NCBI RefSeq assembly: GCF_030695065.1
Contig: NZ_JAUYTR010000016.1
Span: forward strand, 124,001-188,000
Direction: 5' to 3'
Length of the DNA: 64,000 nt
DNA from: Sediminibacterium sp.
GTDB lineage: Bacteria; Bacteroidota; Bacteroidia; Chitinophagales; Chitinophagaceae
Made by a program: the position numbers and the translations under genes. The first letter of the stretch is position 1, and each line of letters opens with the position of its first letter. The notes beneath the pieces were generated by a model, which saw only the letters and a program-made list of their open reading frames with translations, was not told the DNA's origin and did not search any database. This document shows, piece after piece, positions 26,646-37,670 of this stretch.

Positions 26646-27847
26646 TTAAAGAGGCAGTCAACTATCAAGTGCCTGATTTGCATGGATACTATGGTGACTT
26701 TGGAGGTGCCTATATTCCAGAAATGTTACAGCAAAATGTTGCAGAGCTTAAGGAACAGTATTTGAAAATAATGGCTGAACCTGCTTTTCTTCAAGAATTT
26801 GATTTGTTATTAAAAGATTATGTAGGAAGACCTACCCCTTTGTTTAAAGCAGAAAGATTAAGTGCAGAGTTTAATACCAATATTTATTTGAAACGCGAAG
26901 ATTTATGCCATACTGGTGCACACAAAATCAATAATACAATTGGTCAAATTTTATTGGCACAACGATTGGGGAAAACCAGAATAATTGCCGAAACTGGGGC
27001 TGGACAACATGGGGTTGCAACTGCTACTGTTTGTGCTCTAAAGGGGATGGAGTGCATTGTTTATATGGGTGAAAAAGACATTGAAAGACAAGCCCCAAAT
27101 GTTGCTAGAATGCAAATGTTAGGCGCAAAAGTAGTACCAGCAACAAGTGGAAGTAAAACCCTTAAAGATGCTACCAATGAAGCAATAAGAGATTGGATTA
27201 ATCATCCAAACGATACGCATTATATTATTGGAAGCGTAGTAGGGCCTCATCCTTATCCTGATATGGTTGCTAAGTTTCAAAGTGTTATTAGTAAAGAAAT
27301 AAGAATACAATTAAAGGAAAAGACCAATAGCGAATTGCCTACGCATATTATTGCTTGTGTAGGTGGAGGAAGCAATGCTGCAGGAGCATTTTATCATTTC
27401 TTAAATGAGCCATCTGTAAAGATTGTTGCTGTTGAAGCTGCGGGAATGGGCGTTCATTCTGGAATGAGTGCTGCTACTACACAATTAGGAAAGCAAGGGA
27501 TTTTGCATGGAAGCAAAAGTTTATTAATGCAAACTGCTGATGGACAAGTAGTAGAGCCACATAGTATTTCTGCAGGATTAGATTATCCAGGTATTGGACC
27601 AATGCATGCTAATTTGTATTCAAGCGGAAGAGGTCATTTTATAAGTGCTACAGATGATGAAGCTTTAGACGCCGCCTTTCATTTGAGCAAAACAGAGGGG
27701 ATTATTCCAGCACTAGAAACGGCTCATGCTTTTGCTGTTTTGGGTCAATTAAATTTAACTCCTTCAGATACCGTGGTGGTTTGCTTAAGTGGCCGTGGCG
27801 ACAAAGATTTAGCCACTTACATGAAAAGTATTCAAACGCATCCTTAA
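26642..27847 (+). CDS. trpB: tryptophan synthase beta subunit
   Basis: YLKREDLCHTGAHKINN (PLP Lys), AETGAGQHGVATAT, CVGGGSNAAG. Confidence 0.97.
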   Translation: MIKEAVNYQVPDLHGYYGDFGGAYIPEMLQQNVAELKEQYLKIMAEPAFLQEFDLLLKDYVGRPTPLFKAERLSAEFNTNIYLKREDLCHTGAHKINNTIGQILLAQRLGKTRIIAETGAGQHGVATATVCALKGMECIVYMGEKDIERQAPNVARMQMLGAKVVPATSGSKTLKDATNEAIRDWINHPNDTHYIIGSVVGPHPYPDMVAKFQSVISKEIRIQLKEKTNSELPTHIIACVGGGSNAAGAFYHFLNEPSVKIVAVEAAGMGVHSGMSAATTQLGKQGILHGSKSLLMQTADGQVVEPHSISAGLDYPGIGPMHANLYSSGRGHFISATDDEALDAAFHLSKTEGIIPALETAHAFAVLGQLNLTPSDTVVVCLSGRGDKDLATYMKSIQTHP

Positions 27848-27856
27848 TTTGATTTT

Positions 27857-28636
27857 ATGAGTAGAATTCAATCCATTTTTTCCACTACTAAGCAGCCAGT
27901 ACTAAATATCTATTTTACTGCTGGTTACCCAACATTAGATAGTACGTTAACTGTGATGGATTTGTTGGCCAATGCAGGAGTGGATATTATTGAAATAGGG
28001 ATGCCCTATAGTGACCCTTTGGCAGATGGGCCTGTTATTCAAGAAAGCAGTAGTATAGCTATTGCCAATGGTATGACTATAGAGTTATTGTTTAGTCAAT
28101 TAAAGGCTTGTAGATCTCAACCATCTTTGTCTAAAACAGGAATAGTGTTAATGGGGTATATGAACCCCGTTCTTCAATATGGATTTAATCGATTTTGTGC
28201 TGATGCAGCAAATGCAGGAGTAGATGGCTTAATTTTACCTGATTTGCCTGAATATGAATTTGAGAAAGAATATGGGCAAATCATTAAAGCATATGGTCTC
28301 GATTTTATTTTTCTAGTTACACCTGAAACTTCCGAAGAGAGAGTTAGAAAGTTAGACAGTTTGAGCACTGGTTTTTTATATGCAGTAAGTTCTTCTGCTA
28401 CTACAGGCGGAGAAACCAGTTTTAATCTTGTATTAAATTACCTTCAAAAGCTACAGTCTTATCAACTAAAAAATCCTGTAATGGTTGGGTTTGGAATAAA
28501 AGATAAAGCAAGTTTTGATGCAGTTGCTGCCAATTCACAAGGGGCAATTATTGGTAGTGCCTTTATTAAAGCACTTTCTAATAATGATTCTTTAAATGAA
28601 CTCGTACCGTCTTTCGTTAAATCTATAAGACCATAA
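27857..28636 (+). CDS. trpA: tryptophan synthase alpha subunit
   Basis: IIEIGMPYSDPLADGPVIQ, GLILPDLPEYE, GFGIKDKASF. Confidence 0.96.
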   Translation: MSRIQSIFSTTKQPVLNIYFTAGYPTLDSTLTVMDLLANAGVDIIEIGMPYSDPLADGPVIQESSSIAIANGMTIELLFSQLKACRSQPSLSKTGIVLMGYMNPVLQYGFNRFCADAANAGVDGLILPDLPEYEFEKEYGQIIKAYGLDFIFLVTPETSEERVRKLDSLSTGFLYAVSSSATTGGETSFNLVLNYLQKLQSYQLKNPVMVGFGIKDKASFDAVAANSQGAIIGSAFIKALSNNDSLNELVPSFVKSIRP

Positions 28637-28646
28637 TTTTAAATCA

Positions 28647-29237
28647 GTGAAAACAGTTATAATACAATACAATGCAGGCAATATTCAATCGGTGCTTTTT
28701 GCACTTGATCGAATAGGGGTTGAGGCAATTGTTACCGATGATGAAGAACAAATTCTGCAAGCAGATAAAGTGATTTTTCCTGGTGTTGGCGAAGCAAGTA
28801 CAGCAATGCAATACTTGAAAAAAAGAAAGCTGGATCAATTGATTATTCAGCTAAAACAACCTGTATTAGGTATATGTTTGGGTATGCAATTGATGTGTAA
28901 GTTTAGTGAAGAAAATAATACTCAATGTTTGGGAATATTTGATGAGCAGGTAGCTAAGTTTAAGCCAGTTGAGGAACAGTTGAAAATACCACAAATTGGA
29001 TGGAATAATATTTATGATTTGCAATCCAACTTGTTTAAAGGCATTGAAAATAATGCATACTGTTATTTTGTTCATGGGTATTTTGCCACAAAGGGCAAGC
29101 ATACTATTGCTTCAACAGATTATGGAATAGCTTATAGTTCGGCATTGCATAAGGATAATTTTTATGGAGTGCAATTTCATCCTGAAAAAAGTGCATTAGT
29201 GGGAGAGCAAATTCTTAAAAACTTTATTGAATTATAA
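28647..29237 (+). CDS. hisH: imidazole glycerol phosphate synthase subunit HisH
   Basis: VIFPGVGEASTAM, LGICLGMQLMCKFSEE, GVQFHPEKSA; GTG start. Confidence 0.95.
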   Translation: MKTVIIQYNAGNIQSVLFALDRIGVEAIVTDDEEQILQADKVIFPGVGEASTAMQYLKKRKLDQLIIQLKQPVLGICLGMQLMCKFSEENNTQCLGIFDEQVAKFKPVEEQLKIPQIGWNNIYDLQSNLFKGIENNAYCYFVHGYFATKGKHTIASTDYGIAYSSALHKDNFYGVQFHPEKSALVGEQILKNFIEL

Positions 29238-29238
29238 T

Positions 29239-29946
29239 ATGGAAATTATTCCCGCAATAGATATTATTGATGGCAAATGTGTAAGACTTACTGAAGGTGA
29301 TTATACACAAAAAACCGTGTACAATGAAAACCCATTGGAAGTAGCAAAGTCGTTTGAAGACGCTGGAATTAAGCGCCTTCATTTGGTAGATTTAGATGGA
29401 GCAAAAGCGGGTAAAGTGACCAATTGGAAAGTATTGGAATCTATAGCCAAAAATACCCAATTGGTGATTGATTTTGGTGGAGGAATTAAAAAAGAGTCCG
29501 ATTTAAAAATAGTATTCGAGTCTGGCGCTGAATTGGCCACAATTGGCAGTTTGGCTGTAAAAGAGCCAGCTCTATTTGAAACATGGTTAAAACAATATGG
29601 AGAAAGTCGGTTTTTATTAGGTGCAGATGTTAAGGGCGAAAATATTGCCATTGGGGGATGGCTTGAAACTACCAATGAAACAATTATTGAGTTTATTCAC
29701 AAATATATTTCTAAGGGAGTTACCCAGCTATTCTGCACAGATATTAGTAAGGATGGTAAATTAGAGGGACCTTCCATTGAATTATATAAAAAAATTATTC
29801 AACAATTTCCTGAATTATATTTTATTGCAAGTGGTGGTGTGAGTTCTATGCACGATATAGATGAATTGAGATTAATTGGTTGTAGTGGAGTGATTGTGGG
29901 GAAAGCTATTTATGAAGGAAGAATTAAAATTAGTGAGTTGTGTTAA
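29239..29946 (+). CDS. hisA: ProFAR isomerase HisA
   Basis: [36 protein letters not shown]; start revised from 29227. Confidence 0.96.
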   Translation: MEIIPAIDIIDGKCVRLTEGDYTQKTVYNENPLEVAKSFEDAGIKRLHLVDLDGAKAGKVTNWKVLESIAKNTQLVIDFGGGIKKESDLKIVFESGAELATIGSLAVKEPALFETWLKQYGESRFLLGADVKGENIAIGGWLETTNETIIEFIHKYISKGVTQLFCTDISKDGKLEGPSIELYKKIIQQFPELYFIASGGVSSMHDIDELRLIGCSGVIVGKAIYEGRIKISELC

Positions 29947-30698
29947 CAAAAAGAATTATACCCTGCTTAGACATTAAAGAGGGTAGAACCGTAAAGGGAG
30001 TTAATTTTGAGCAAATAAGAGATGCAGGTGATCCTGTAGAGCTGGCAACTATTTATGCAAATGAAGGTGCTGATGAATTGGTCTTTTTAGATATTACTGC
30101 TACCAATGAACGTAGAAAAACCTTAAGTGAATTGGTAAATAAAATTGCACATCATATTAATATACCTTTCACAGTTGGTGGTGGTATTTCTTCTATTGAA
30201 GATGTTCAATTGCTTTTAAAAAATGGAGCAGATAAAATTTCTATTAATACCTCCGCATTTAAAAATCCTATTTTGATAGACCAGTTGGCCTTGGAATTTG
30301 GAACACAGTGTGTTGTTTTGGCCATTGATACCAAAAAAGAATCGGATGGTAATTGGTATGTCTATTTAAATGGGGGTAGAGTAAAAACAAACATGCTATG
30401 TATTGATTGGGCTAAGGAAGCAGTTGGTAGAGGAGCAGGTGAAATTCTATTAACCTCTATGAACAATGACGGCACGAAGAAGGGTTTTGCTTTAGATATA
30501 ACCCATCAATTGTCCACACAATTAAGTGTGCCAGTTATTGCTTCTGGAGGAGCTGGAACCATGCAAGATTTTGCCGATGTATTTAATACTGCTAAGGCGG
30601 ATGCCGCTTTAGCAGCTAGTATTTTCCATTTTAAAGAAATTGCTGTACCATCGTTGAAACAATTTTTATTGAACAAAGGAATTCCAATAAGGATATAA
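29940..30698 (+). CDS. hisF: imidazole glycerol phosphate synthase subunit HisF
   Basis: [48 protein letters not shown]. Confidence 0.97.
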   Translation: MLTKRIIPCLDIKEGRTVKGVNFEQIRDAGDPVELATIYANEGADELVFLDITATNERRKTLSELVNKIAHHINIPFTVGGGISSIEDVQLLLKNGADKISINTSAFKNPILIDQLALEFGTQCVVLAIDTKKESDGNWYVYLNGGRVKTNMLCIDWAKEAVGRGAGEILLTSMNNDGTKKGFALDITHQLSTQLSVPVIASGGAGTMQDFADVFNTAKADAALAASIFHFKEIAVPSLKQFLLNKGIPIRI

Positions 30699-30708
30699 AA
30701 TTAGTATT

Positions 30709-31305
30709 ATGAATATTGATTATAATAAATACCAGGATGGATTAGTGCCTGCAGTAATACAAGATCATCAAACCAATAAAGTACTCATGCTTGGTTTCAT
30801 GAACAAAGAAGCACTCGATAAAACTTTAGAAACCCAAAAAGTCACTTTTTTTAGCAGAACAAAAAATCGTTTATGGACCAAGGGTGAAGAAAGTGGACAT
30901 TTTCTGAATTTAAAGTCAATTCAATTAGACTGTGACAATGATACTTTATTAATAAAAGTTCATCCTATTGGGCCTACTTGTCATACTGGTTCAGATACCT
31001 GTTTTAGTGAAACCAATCATTCAGGTAATTTTTTAGAATACCTAGAGCAAATAATTGAGTTGAGAAAACAGGGGGATCCCAAAGATTCTTATGTAGCCAG
31101 CATGTTCGAAAAAGGCCTTAATAAAATTGCGCAGAAAGTGGGCGAAGAAGCCGTTGAAATGGTTATTGAAGCCAAAGACAATAACAAAGAATTGTTTTTA
31201 AATGAATCAGCGGACCTGCTTTTCCATTATTTGCTTTTGCTTAACGCTAAAGGTCATAATTTAGCAGAAGTATTAAACATTTTACAATTACGTCACGCCA
31301 AATAA
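30709..31305 (+). CDS. hisIE: bifunctional phosphoribosyl-AMP cyclohydrolase/phosphoribosyl-ATP diphosphatase
   Basis: VTFFSRTKNRLWTKGEESGHFL, DCDNDTLLIKVHPIGPTCHTG; C-terminal HisE KVGEEAVEMVIEAK. Confidence 0.96.
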   Translation: MNIDYNKYQDGLVPAVIQDHQTNKVLMLGFMNKEALDKTLETQKVTFFSRTKNRLWTKGEESGHFLNLKSIQLDCDNDTLLIKVHPIGPTCHTGSDTCFSETNHSGNFLEYLEQIIELRKQGDPKDSYVASMFEKGLNKIAQKVGEEAVEMVIEAKDNNKELFLNESADLLFHYLLLLNAKGHNLAEVLNILQLRHAK

Positions 31306-31308
31306 ACC

Positions 31309-32388
31309 ATGAAAACCAATTTTTTCTTACTCCTTTTATTGACTTTTTTTTCAGTTTCTGCGCAAACAGGATTTCAAATATCCGGTAATATCAGTAATAC
31401 TAAACCCAATATGCTGGTTTTCTTGATGAATGGAACCGATGGGAAAACAATTGCCACTGATACAGTGAGAGACGGTAAGTTTATTTTAAAAGGAATCATT
31501 TCAGAACCTGATATTTTTCAGCTGGGTTTTGTAGGCTACAAAGAAGCATTAGATATCTTTCTTTTTAATGATCAAGTAACTATTACTGCCGACTTTAATA
31601 ATATTGCAGCTGCTAGTATTATTGGATCTTCTGTAGAAACAGACTACCAGCAGTTTAAAGCATCTTTTAATCCCATAAGAGAAAGACTTAATTACCTGGT
31701 GCAACAAATTAATCCAGAAAAAAACAGGTTTAAAAGGGATTCGTTAATTCTGTTATACGAACAAGCGAAGGGTAAAGTATTGCAAGAGGCAACCAAATTT
31801 GCGAAAGAAAAAACTGCTTCACCCGTAAGCTCATTTGTTTTGTTTGCTATTAGCCCTTTATTAAATGGTACAGAAGATTTAGAAAATCGTTATAATGCCT
31901 TAGATCCTGCTGCAAAAAAAGGTTCATTTGCAAGAATGATTGAGCAAACAATTGCAGAAGCCAATATTAATAAAATTGGAACTGAAGCGTTAGATTTTAG
32001 TCAAAAAGATACTTTGGGTAAGTTAGTATCATTAAAATCATTTAGAGGTAAATATGTCTTAATTGATTTCTGGGCTAGTTGGTGTGGGCCATGTAGAGCA
32101 GAGAACCCTAATTTGGTTAACGCTTTCAATAAATATGCGAATAAGAATTTTACCGTGCTGGGTGTTTCTTTAGACGACAACAAAGCAAGTTGGATGAATG
32201 CAATTCGTAAAGACAAATTAACCTGGACTCAAGTAAGCGATTTGCAAAGCTGGAATAATAAGGTAGCTCAATTGTATAAAATACAAAGTATACCCGCCAA
32301 TTACTTATTAGACCCTTCTGGGAAGATCATTGCGAAAGATTTACGAGGGAACGAATTACAAGTTAAGCTGAAAGAATTGCTTCAATAG
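31309..32388 (+). CDS. TlpA-like thiol-disulfide oxidoreductase with N-terminal DUF4369-like domain
   Basis: Signal peptide; LIDFWASWCGPCRAENPNLV thioredoxin motif; 3 nt after hisIE. Confidence 0.88.
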   Translation: MKTNFFLLLLLTFFSVSAQTGFQISGNISNTKPNMLVFLMNGTDGKTIATDTVRDGKFILKGIISEPDIFQLGFVGYKEALDIFLFNDQVTITADFNNIAAASIIGSSVETDYQQFKASFNPIRERLNYLVQQINPEKNRFKRDSLILLYEQAKGKVLQEATKFAKEKTASPVSSFVLFAISPLLNGTEDLENRYNALDPAAKKGSFARMIEQTIAEANINKIGTEALDFSQKDTLGKLVSLKSFRGKYVLIDFWASWCGPCRAENPNLVNAFNKYANKNFTVLGVSLDDNKASWMNAIRKDKLTWTQVSDLQSWNNKVAQLYKIQSIPANYLLDPSGKIIAKDLRGNELQVKLKELLQ

Positions 32389-32439
32389 CCAATCATCCAT
32401 CTTTTGCCTTAAACAAAAGGGTAATAGTTAAATTGCAAG

Positions 32440-34914
32440 ATGTTTATATATAGGGCTGCCCCAATCTTATTCTTTTTTTTTGCCAGTATTGGGGTGATTG
32501 CTCAAACCAACCAGAATAAGGATAAGCTGAACTTAGGAATCATTATGGGTAGTATTTTAGATGCTACTAAAGGGGATGCTGTTCCTTTTGCAAGAATAGA
32601 TTTAAATAGATTATCAATTGACTCCTTAAAGCGGACTACTTTATCTGACAAGAATGGAAGTTTTGAATTTAATAAGCTTCCTTTAGGGTATTATTCACTA
32701 AAAATAAGTTCAATGGGTTTTGTGCTAACTCAGTTGGACAGTGTTTTTTTAAGAGAAGAAAGATACGACTTCAATTTAGGCGATATTAAATTAAAGCCTG
32801 CCTCCGATTTATCACTTTCTGAAGTAATTGTTTACGCCGAGAAACCTTTGTTTGAAAATAAAGATGATAAACTCACTTATAATATAGGGGAGAGTGCGCT
32901 TAGTAGTGGTTCTAGTACTGCTGAATTATTAAAAAATATTCCTTTAGTAAACAACGACCCCAATGGCAGACTGTTGCTTAAAGGTAGGGAACCCAAAATC
33001 TTAATTGATGATAAGCCAACTGAATTAAACGCACAACAGCTTCAAGATTTATTAGAAAGCTTGCCTGGTAGTAGTATTGAAAAAATTGAAATCATGACCA
33101 ATCCGCCACCTCAGTTTGCAACAGAAACAGGTGGAGTAATTAACATCATTACAAAGAAAGGAAAAATTGGATGGGTGGGAAGATTGAATATTAGTGCTGG
33201 AACCAGGGGGGAAGGCAATTTTTCTGGTAATATAAGTTATCGAAACAAAAAGTTCACATATAACCAAACCGTTGGTTTGGGGGCTAGTCAATTGATGGGG
33301 AATAGCTATAATAATCGTACGAATATTTATACAGACTCCATTAATCGTTTATATAGTACAGCTAATTATACCAATAAAAATACTAGACCAAACTTAAGGA
33401 GTCAGCTTGATTACGAATTTTCTAAATCACATTTAATTGGTCTGGTATACCAAGGCAATATGAACTTCTTTAACAATATTAGTAATAATAGTTTTACTAA
33501 TTATAATCGATTTAATGAAGCATATAAAATAAGTAATCGGGAGAATAGAAGTGAAGGGGAAGGGTATACCCATAGTGTTCAAGGTTCTTATATATATAAA
33601 GCGCCCAAGAATTTAGCAGAACAGCTTAGATTTTTTATTTCTGCGAATACAAGTAAAAACGACAATGATCGTGATTTTTATCAACAGTTTTTAAGCGCCG
33701 GTATGGTGCCTACTGGTGTAGATTCTACACAATCACAATTCTTTAATAATTTAAATAAAAGTTTTTCAACAAGAGTTGAATATATTAAACCATTAAAATT
33801 TAAAAATAGTCAATTTACAACTGGCGCCACTTACTATTCTTCTTGGTTTCATAATACTCTAAACACCAATTTCCTAAGGAAATCGGATGGTGTCATGATT
33901 ACCAATGATTTATTAAGCAATGACTTTTATTTTAAACAGCAGATTCTCACTTTTAGGGCTGGATTCAGCTTGTGGTTTAAAAAAGACTTCAGACTAACTT
34001 TTGGAGCCCAAGCCGAACAAACCAATATTGGATTTGATTTTGTAAAAGGAAATGTGTCTAATACACAAAGTAATTACTGGAATGTTTTACCTAATCTTAC
34101 ATTAAGAAGAGATTTTAATAAAGTATTTAATACTTCTTTAATTTATAGAGCTACTATACGTAGGCCTGGAATTGGGGAATTGAATCCGAATATAGACTAT
34201 TCTGACCCATATAATTTGCGTTATGGTAACCCAGATTTGCAACCTACTTTATCTCATAATTTCGACTTGAATTTCAATTACACTAAGGGGAAATATTATT
34301 TCAATACATCTATTGGTTATAATAAAGTTTCACAGGTATTTAATACAATTAGAACCCTTGGTGAAGCTGGTAAAACTAATGTTACTTGGTTGAATATTGC
34401 CGACCGAAATGAGTATGAAGCAAGTGCATTTGGGGGCTATACATTCAGTAAACAGTTTAGAATGAATGGAAGTGTTGGCTTTACCTATAACCAATACGGG
34501 GAGAGTGAAAAAAAGCTTTATTTATACCAAGATGGAGGTTCATTTTATTCCAACCTAAACTATACTTATACGCCTAATAGCGTTTGGACTTTTGAGGGCA
34601 CTGCTCGATACAATCGTTATGCCAATCCACAAGGTATCAGTAGAACCAATATCAATACCAATATTGGCGTTCAACATAAATTATTTAACAGGAGGCTAAT
34701 CGTTTCTTTCAATGCCATTGATCCTTTTACGCCACAAGAATTAAGCACAATTACGAATGGGCCAAGGTTTCAATTAGAAAGTTTTAGTACCACAAGAAGT
34801 AGAAACTATAGAATTTCCATTAGTTATCAATTAAACCGAATGGTTCAAAAAAGTAGTTTAAGCGAAAAAGAGAAAAATAAACTATTGAATCAGGTTAAAA
34901 AATCGAAAGCTTAA
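32440..34914 (+). CDS. outer membrane beta-barrel/TonB-dependent receptor-like protein
   Basis: Carboxypeptidase-regulatory-like N-terminus, plug-like region PKILIDDKPTELNAQQLQDLLESLPGSSIEKIEIMTNPP. Confidence 0.88.
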   Translation: MFIYRAAPILFFFFASIGVIAQTNQNKDKLNLGIIMGSILDATKGDAVPFARIDLNRLSIDSLKRTTLSDKNGSFEFNKLPLGYYSLKISSMGFVLTQLDSVFLREERYDFNLGDIKLKPASDLSLSEVIVYAEKPLFENKDDKLTYNIGESALSSGSSTAELLKNIPLVNNDPNGRLLLKGREPKILIDDKPTELNAQQLQDLLESLPGSSIEKIEIMTNPPPQFATETGGVINIITKKGKIGWVGRLNISAGTRGEGNFSGNISYRNKKFTYNQTVGLGASQLMGNSYNNRTNIYTDSINRLYSTANYTNKNTRPNLRSQLDYEFSKSHLIGLVYQGNMNFFNNISNNSFTNYNRFNEAYKISNRENRSEGEGYTHSVQGSYIYKAPKNLAEQLRFFISANTSKNDNDRDFYQQFLSAGMVPTGVDSTQSQFFNNLNKSFSTRVEYIKPLKFKNSQFTTGATYYSSWFHNTLNTNFLRKSDGVMITNDLLSNDFYFKQQILTFRAGFSLWFKKDFRLTFGAQAEQTNIGFDFVKGNVSNTQSNYWNVLPNLTLRRDFNKVFNTSLIYRATIRRPGIGELNPNIDYSDPYNLRYGNPDLQPTLSHNFDLNFNYTKGKYYFNTSIGYNKVSQVFNTIRTLGEAGKTNVTWLNIADRNEYEASAFGGYTFSKQFRMNGSVGFTYNQYGESEKKLYLYQDGGSFYSNLNYTYTPNSVWTFEGTARYNRYANPQGISRTNINTNIGVQHKLFNRRLIVSFNAIDPFTPQELSTITNGPRFQLESFSTTRSRNYRISISYQLNRMVQKSSLSEKEKNKLLNQVKKSKA

Positions 34915-35429
34915 GCAAAAGACAGTGCCTTAATTTTTGATTTCAACCAACTTGACTTTAAGGGGATTAACCAGTCATTTAAAAAACGCTCTTTCGTAGT
35001 TACTGTATTATTAAAGTATATCGTTTCTCCATTTATAAAATTATTTTCCCAGGCGTAGTTTATTTGAGCAAGGGGCAATAATTGAACTTTCTCTTTTATA
35101 TAAAAAGCAAGGTTTTGTCTGTTAAATAAATCTACTTTAAATAACTGCTCTATTTTTTTAATTACATGAACTGAACTATCTGTACTGCAACCGCCTACCG
35201 TAGTGTTTGTTTCATCGGCCATTAATACTATAAATTGGCCAAAGAATAAATTGGCGAAACCCTTAACAGGGGCTCCATGACTTTGCCAATTGGATACGAA
35301 CTCACTTAATATTGCTTCAATTTCAAATGCTTCGCTAATGCTAAATAAACGATTACTCTGGTATATCCATACTTTAGACTGGTTACTAAAATTGGCAGGG
35401 CAATGTAATTGATAGTCTGTTAAGTTCAT
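34911..35429 (-). CDS. conserved hypothetical protein (Bacteroidota type)
   Basis: 172 aa intact ORF; GGCSTDSSVHVIKKIEQLF; no clear enzymatic motif. Confidence 0.7.
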   Translation of the reverse strand: MNLTDYQLHCPANFSNQSKVWIYQSNRLFSISEAFEIEAILSEFVSNWQSHGAPVKGFANLFFGQFIVLMADETNTTVGGCSTDSSVHVIKKIEQLFKVDLFNRQNLAFYIKEKVQLLPLAQINYAWENNFINGETIYFNNTVTTKERFLNDWLIPLKSSWLKSKIKALSFA

Positions 35430-35445
35430 ACCGCAAATTTACAAA

Positions 35446-36225
35446 TTAAACCATGCTTTCTGCTATCATTTCAGCAATATCCAAAACAGCCACTTCGTTT
35501 TCTTTTTCTCTATTTTTAACCCCATCAGACATCATGGTATTACAAAAGGGGCAGGCTGCAGCAATAAATTTTGCACCAGTTTCAAGTGCTTCATCTGCTC
35601 TATCCATATTAATTCTAGAAGTTCCTGGTTCATCTTCCTTAAACATTTGAGCTCCACCTGCTCCACAGCAAAGCCCATTTGTTCTACAGCGTTTCATTTC
35701 TATTAATTCAGCATCTAAAGCTTCTAGTACCTTTCTTGGTGCTTCATAAATATCATTTGCCCTACCTAAATAACAACTATCGTGATAAGATATTTTTTTA
35801 CCTTTAAAACTACCCCCTTCCTTCATAATGATTTTTCCTTCATTAATTAATTCTTGTAATAAGGTAGTATGATGAATCACTTCATAAGTACCCCCCAATT
35901 CAGGATACTCATTTTTAAGTGTATTAAAACAATGGGGGCAAGTGGTAACAATTTTTTTGATATTATAGCCATTTAATACCTGAATATTCTGGTAAGCCAT
36001 CATTTGAAATAAGAATTCATTGCCGGCTCTTCTTGCAGGGTCTCCAGTGCATGCTTCTTCCTTTCCTAGTATTGCAAATTTCACTCCCACTTTGGTTAGA
36101 ATTGTAGCAAATGCTTTGGTGATTTTTTGTGCACGTAAATCAAAGCTTCCTGCACATCCAACCCAAAAAAGGATTTCAGGGGTTTCGCCATTTGCTATCA
36201 TTTCAGCCATTGTATTAATTTTCAT
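35446..36225 (-). CDS. (Fe-S)-binding protein with cysteine-rich CCG domains
   Basis: FWVGCAGSFD, CPHCFNTLKNEYP, CCGAGGAQMF, AACPFCNTMM; start revised. Confidence 0.88.
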   Translation of the reverse strand: MKINTMAEMIANGETPEILFWVGCAGSFDLRAQKITKAFATILTKVGVKFAILGKEEACTGDPARRAGNEFLFQMMAYQNIQVLNGYNIKKIVTTCPHCFNTLKNEYPELGGTYEVIHHTTLLQELINEGKIIMKEGGSFKGKKISYHDSCYLGRANDIYEAPRKVLEALDAELIEMKRCRTNGLCCGAGGAQMFKEDEPGTSRINMDRADEALETGAKFIAAACPFCNTMMSDGVKNREKENEVAVLDIAEMIAESMV

Positions 36226-36260
36226 CTCAATATTTTTAGTAGTTAAGTTTAAGGTAATTA

Positions 36261-37580
36261 TTAAGCCATTTCCGATACCCAATTATCTCTATCGTCTGGA
36301 GAAAATTTCCACGGAGCAAAATTGTTTTCGATATTACTAAATGTACTATTCCATTCTTGTGGAGCATTACTTTCTTCCATTATTAATGATCTCCTTAATT
36401 CTACAATAATGTCTAAGGGAGATATACTAACCGGACAAGCTTCTACGCAGGCGTTGCAAGTAGTACAAGCTCTTAATTCTTCAACAGAAATATAATCGTG
36501 TAATAAGGATTTGTTGTCTTGAATAAATGATTGGTTTTGGTTGATATTTTTTCCTACTTCTTCTAAACGATCCCTAGTAGCCATCATTATTTTTCTTGGG
36601 CTCAATAATTTGCCGGTTATATTAGCAGGGCATTCATCTGTACATCTTCCACATTCTGTGCAACTATATGCATCTAATAAGTTCTTCCAACTTAAATCAA
36701 AAACATCTTTGGCGCCAAAGCTTGCAGGTGGTGCGGCATTTGCAGGTGCTAATTCGGGTTGCATTGCATATAATACTTCATTTTGCACTTCAGGCATATT
36801 CTTCATTTTACCAATTGAGTCCAATTTTGCATAATATGCATTGGGGAATGCTAGGGCAATATGTAAATGTTTGGAATAAGGTAGGTAATTCAAAAATGCA
36901 AAAATGCCGCCAATATGAATCCACCACGCTGTTCTTTCAATACCAATTAATGTTGAAGTACTTAAACCTTCAAATAAAGGCATTAATGAAGAGGAAACAA
37001 TAAATGAACCAGTACTAGAATAATGAGCTGCTCCGTTTTGTTGAAGCAACTGATCTGTTGCATTCATAACTAAAAACAAGCTCATTAAAATAATCTCTGT
37101 TATTAAAATAAAATTGGCATCTGTTTTTGGCCAACCATTCAAATCTTTACTAATAAATCTTTTTAATTTTAACCAATTTCTTCTCGCTAAAAATATGACG
37201 CAAACAACTAAAACACCCAAGGCCAATATTTCAAAAATATTGATTAGCCAATTATAAACCTTGCTTAATAGCGGTAAGAACAATCGATGGGTACCTAAAA
37301 TTCCATCCAATACAATTTCAAGGACCTCTATATTGATAATGATGAATCCAGCATATATGATAAAATGCATCAATGCTACGGGGATGTTTTTAAACATTTT
37401 TTTCTGACCCATGGCCAATAATAGAACGTTTTTCCACCGGATTGCAGTGTTGTCTGAGAGGTCAAGGGATTTGCCTAAAAAGATGTTCCGTCTAATTTCA
37501 CCTACTTTTTTGGCAAATAAATAAATGGCAGAAATGGCCATTAGCACAAAAAGGGCTTGTTGTAAATACTGCATAAACAA
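36261..37580 (-). CDS. membrane 4Fe-4S dicluster (Fe-S) oxidoreductase
   Basis: CTECGRCTDECPA and CTTCNACVEACPV ferredoxin motifs, N-terminal TM helices. Confidence 0.9.
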   Translation of the reverse strand: MFMQYLQQALFVLMAISAIYLFAKKVGEIRRNIFLGKSLDLSDNTAIRWKNVLLLAMGQKKMFKNIPVALMHFIIYAGFIIINIEVLEIVLDGILGTHRLFLPLLSKVYNWLINIFEILALGVLVVCVIFLARRNWLKLKRFISKDLNGWPKTDANFILITEIILMSLFLVMNATDQLLQQNGAAHYSSTGSFIVSSSLMPLFEGLSTSTLIGIERTAWWIHIGGIFAFLNYLPYSKHLHIALAFPNAYYAKLDSIGKMKNMPEVQNEVLYAMQPELAPANAAPPASFGAKDVFDLSWKNLLDAYSCTECGRCTDECPANITGKLLSPRKIMMATRDRLEEVGKNINQNQSFIQDNKSLLHDYISVEELRACTTCNACVEACPVSISPLDIIVELRRSLIMEESNAPQEWNSTFSNIENNFAPWKFSPDDRDNWVSEMA

Positions 37581-37670
37581 AGTTATACGCTAAGATAATA
37601 GTTTTAATAGCAGCTGAATGCAATTGTGTAATGCAATTTATTGTTGTTAATTTGGGGTATAATTAATTTT

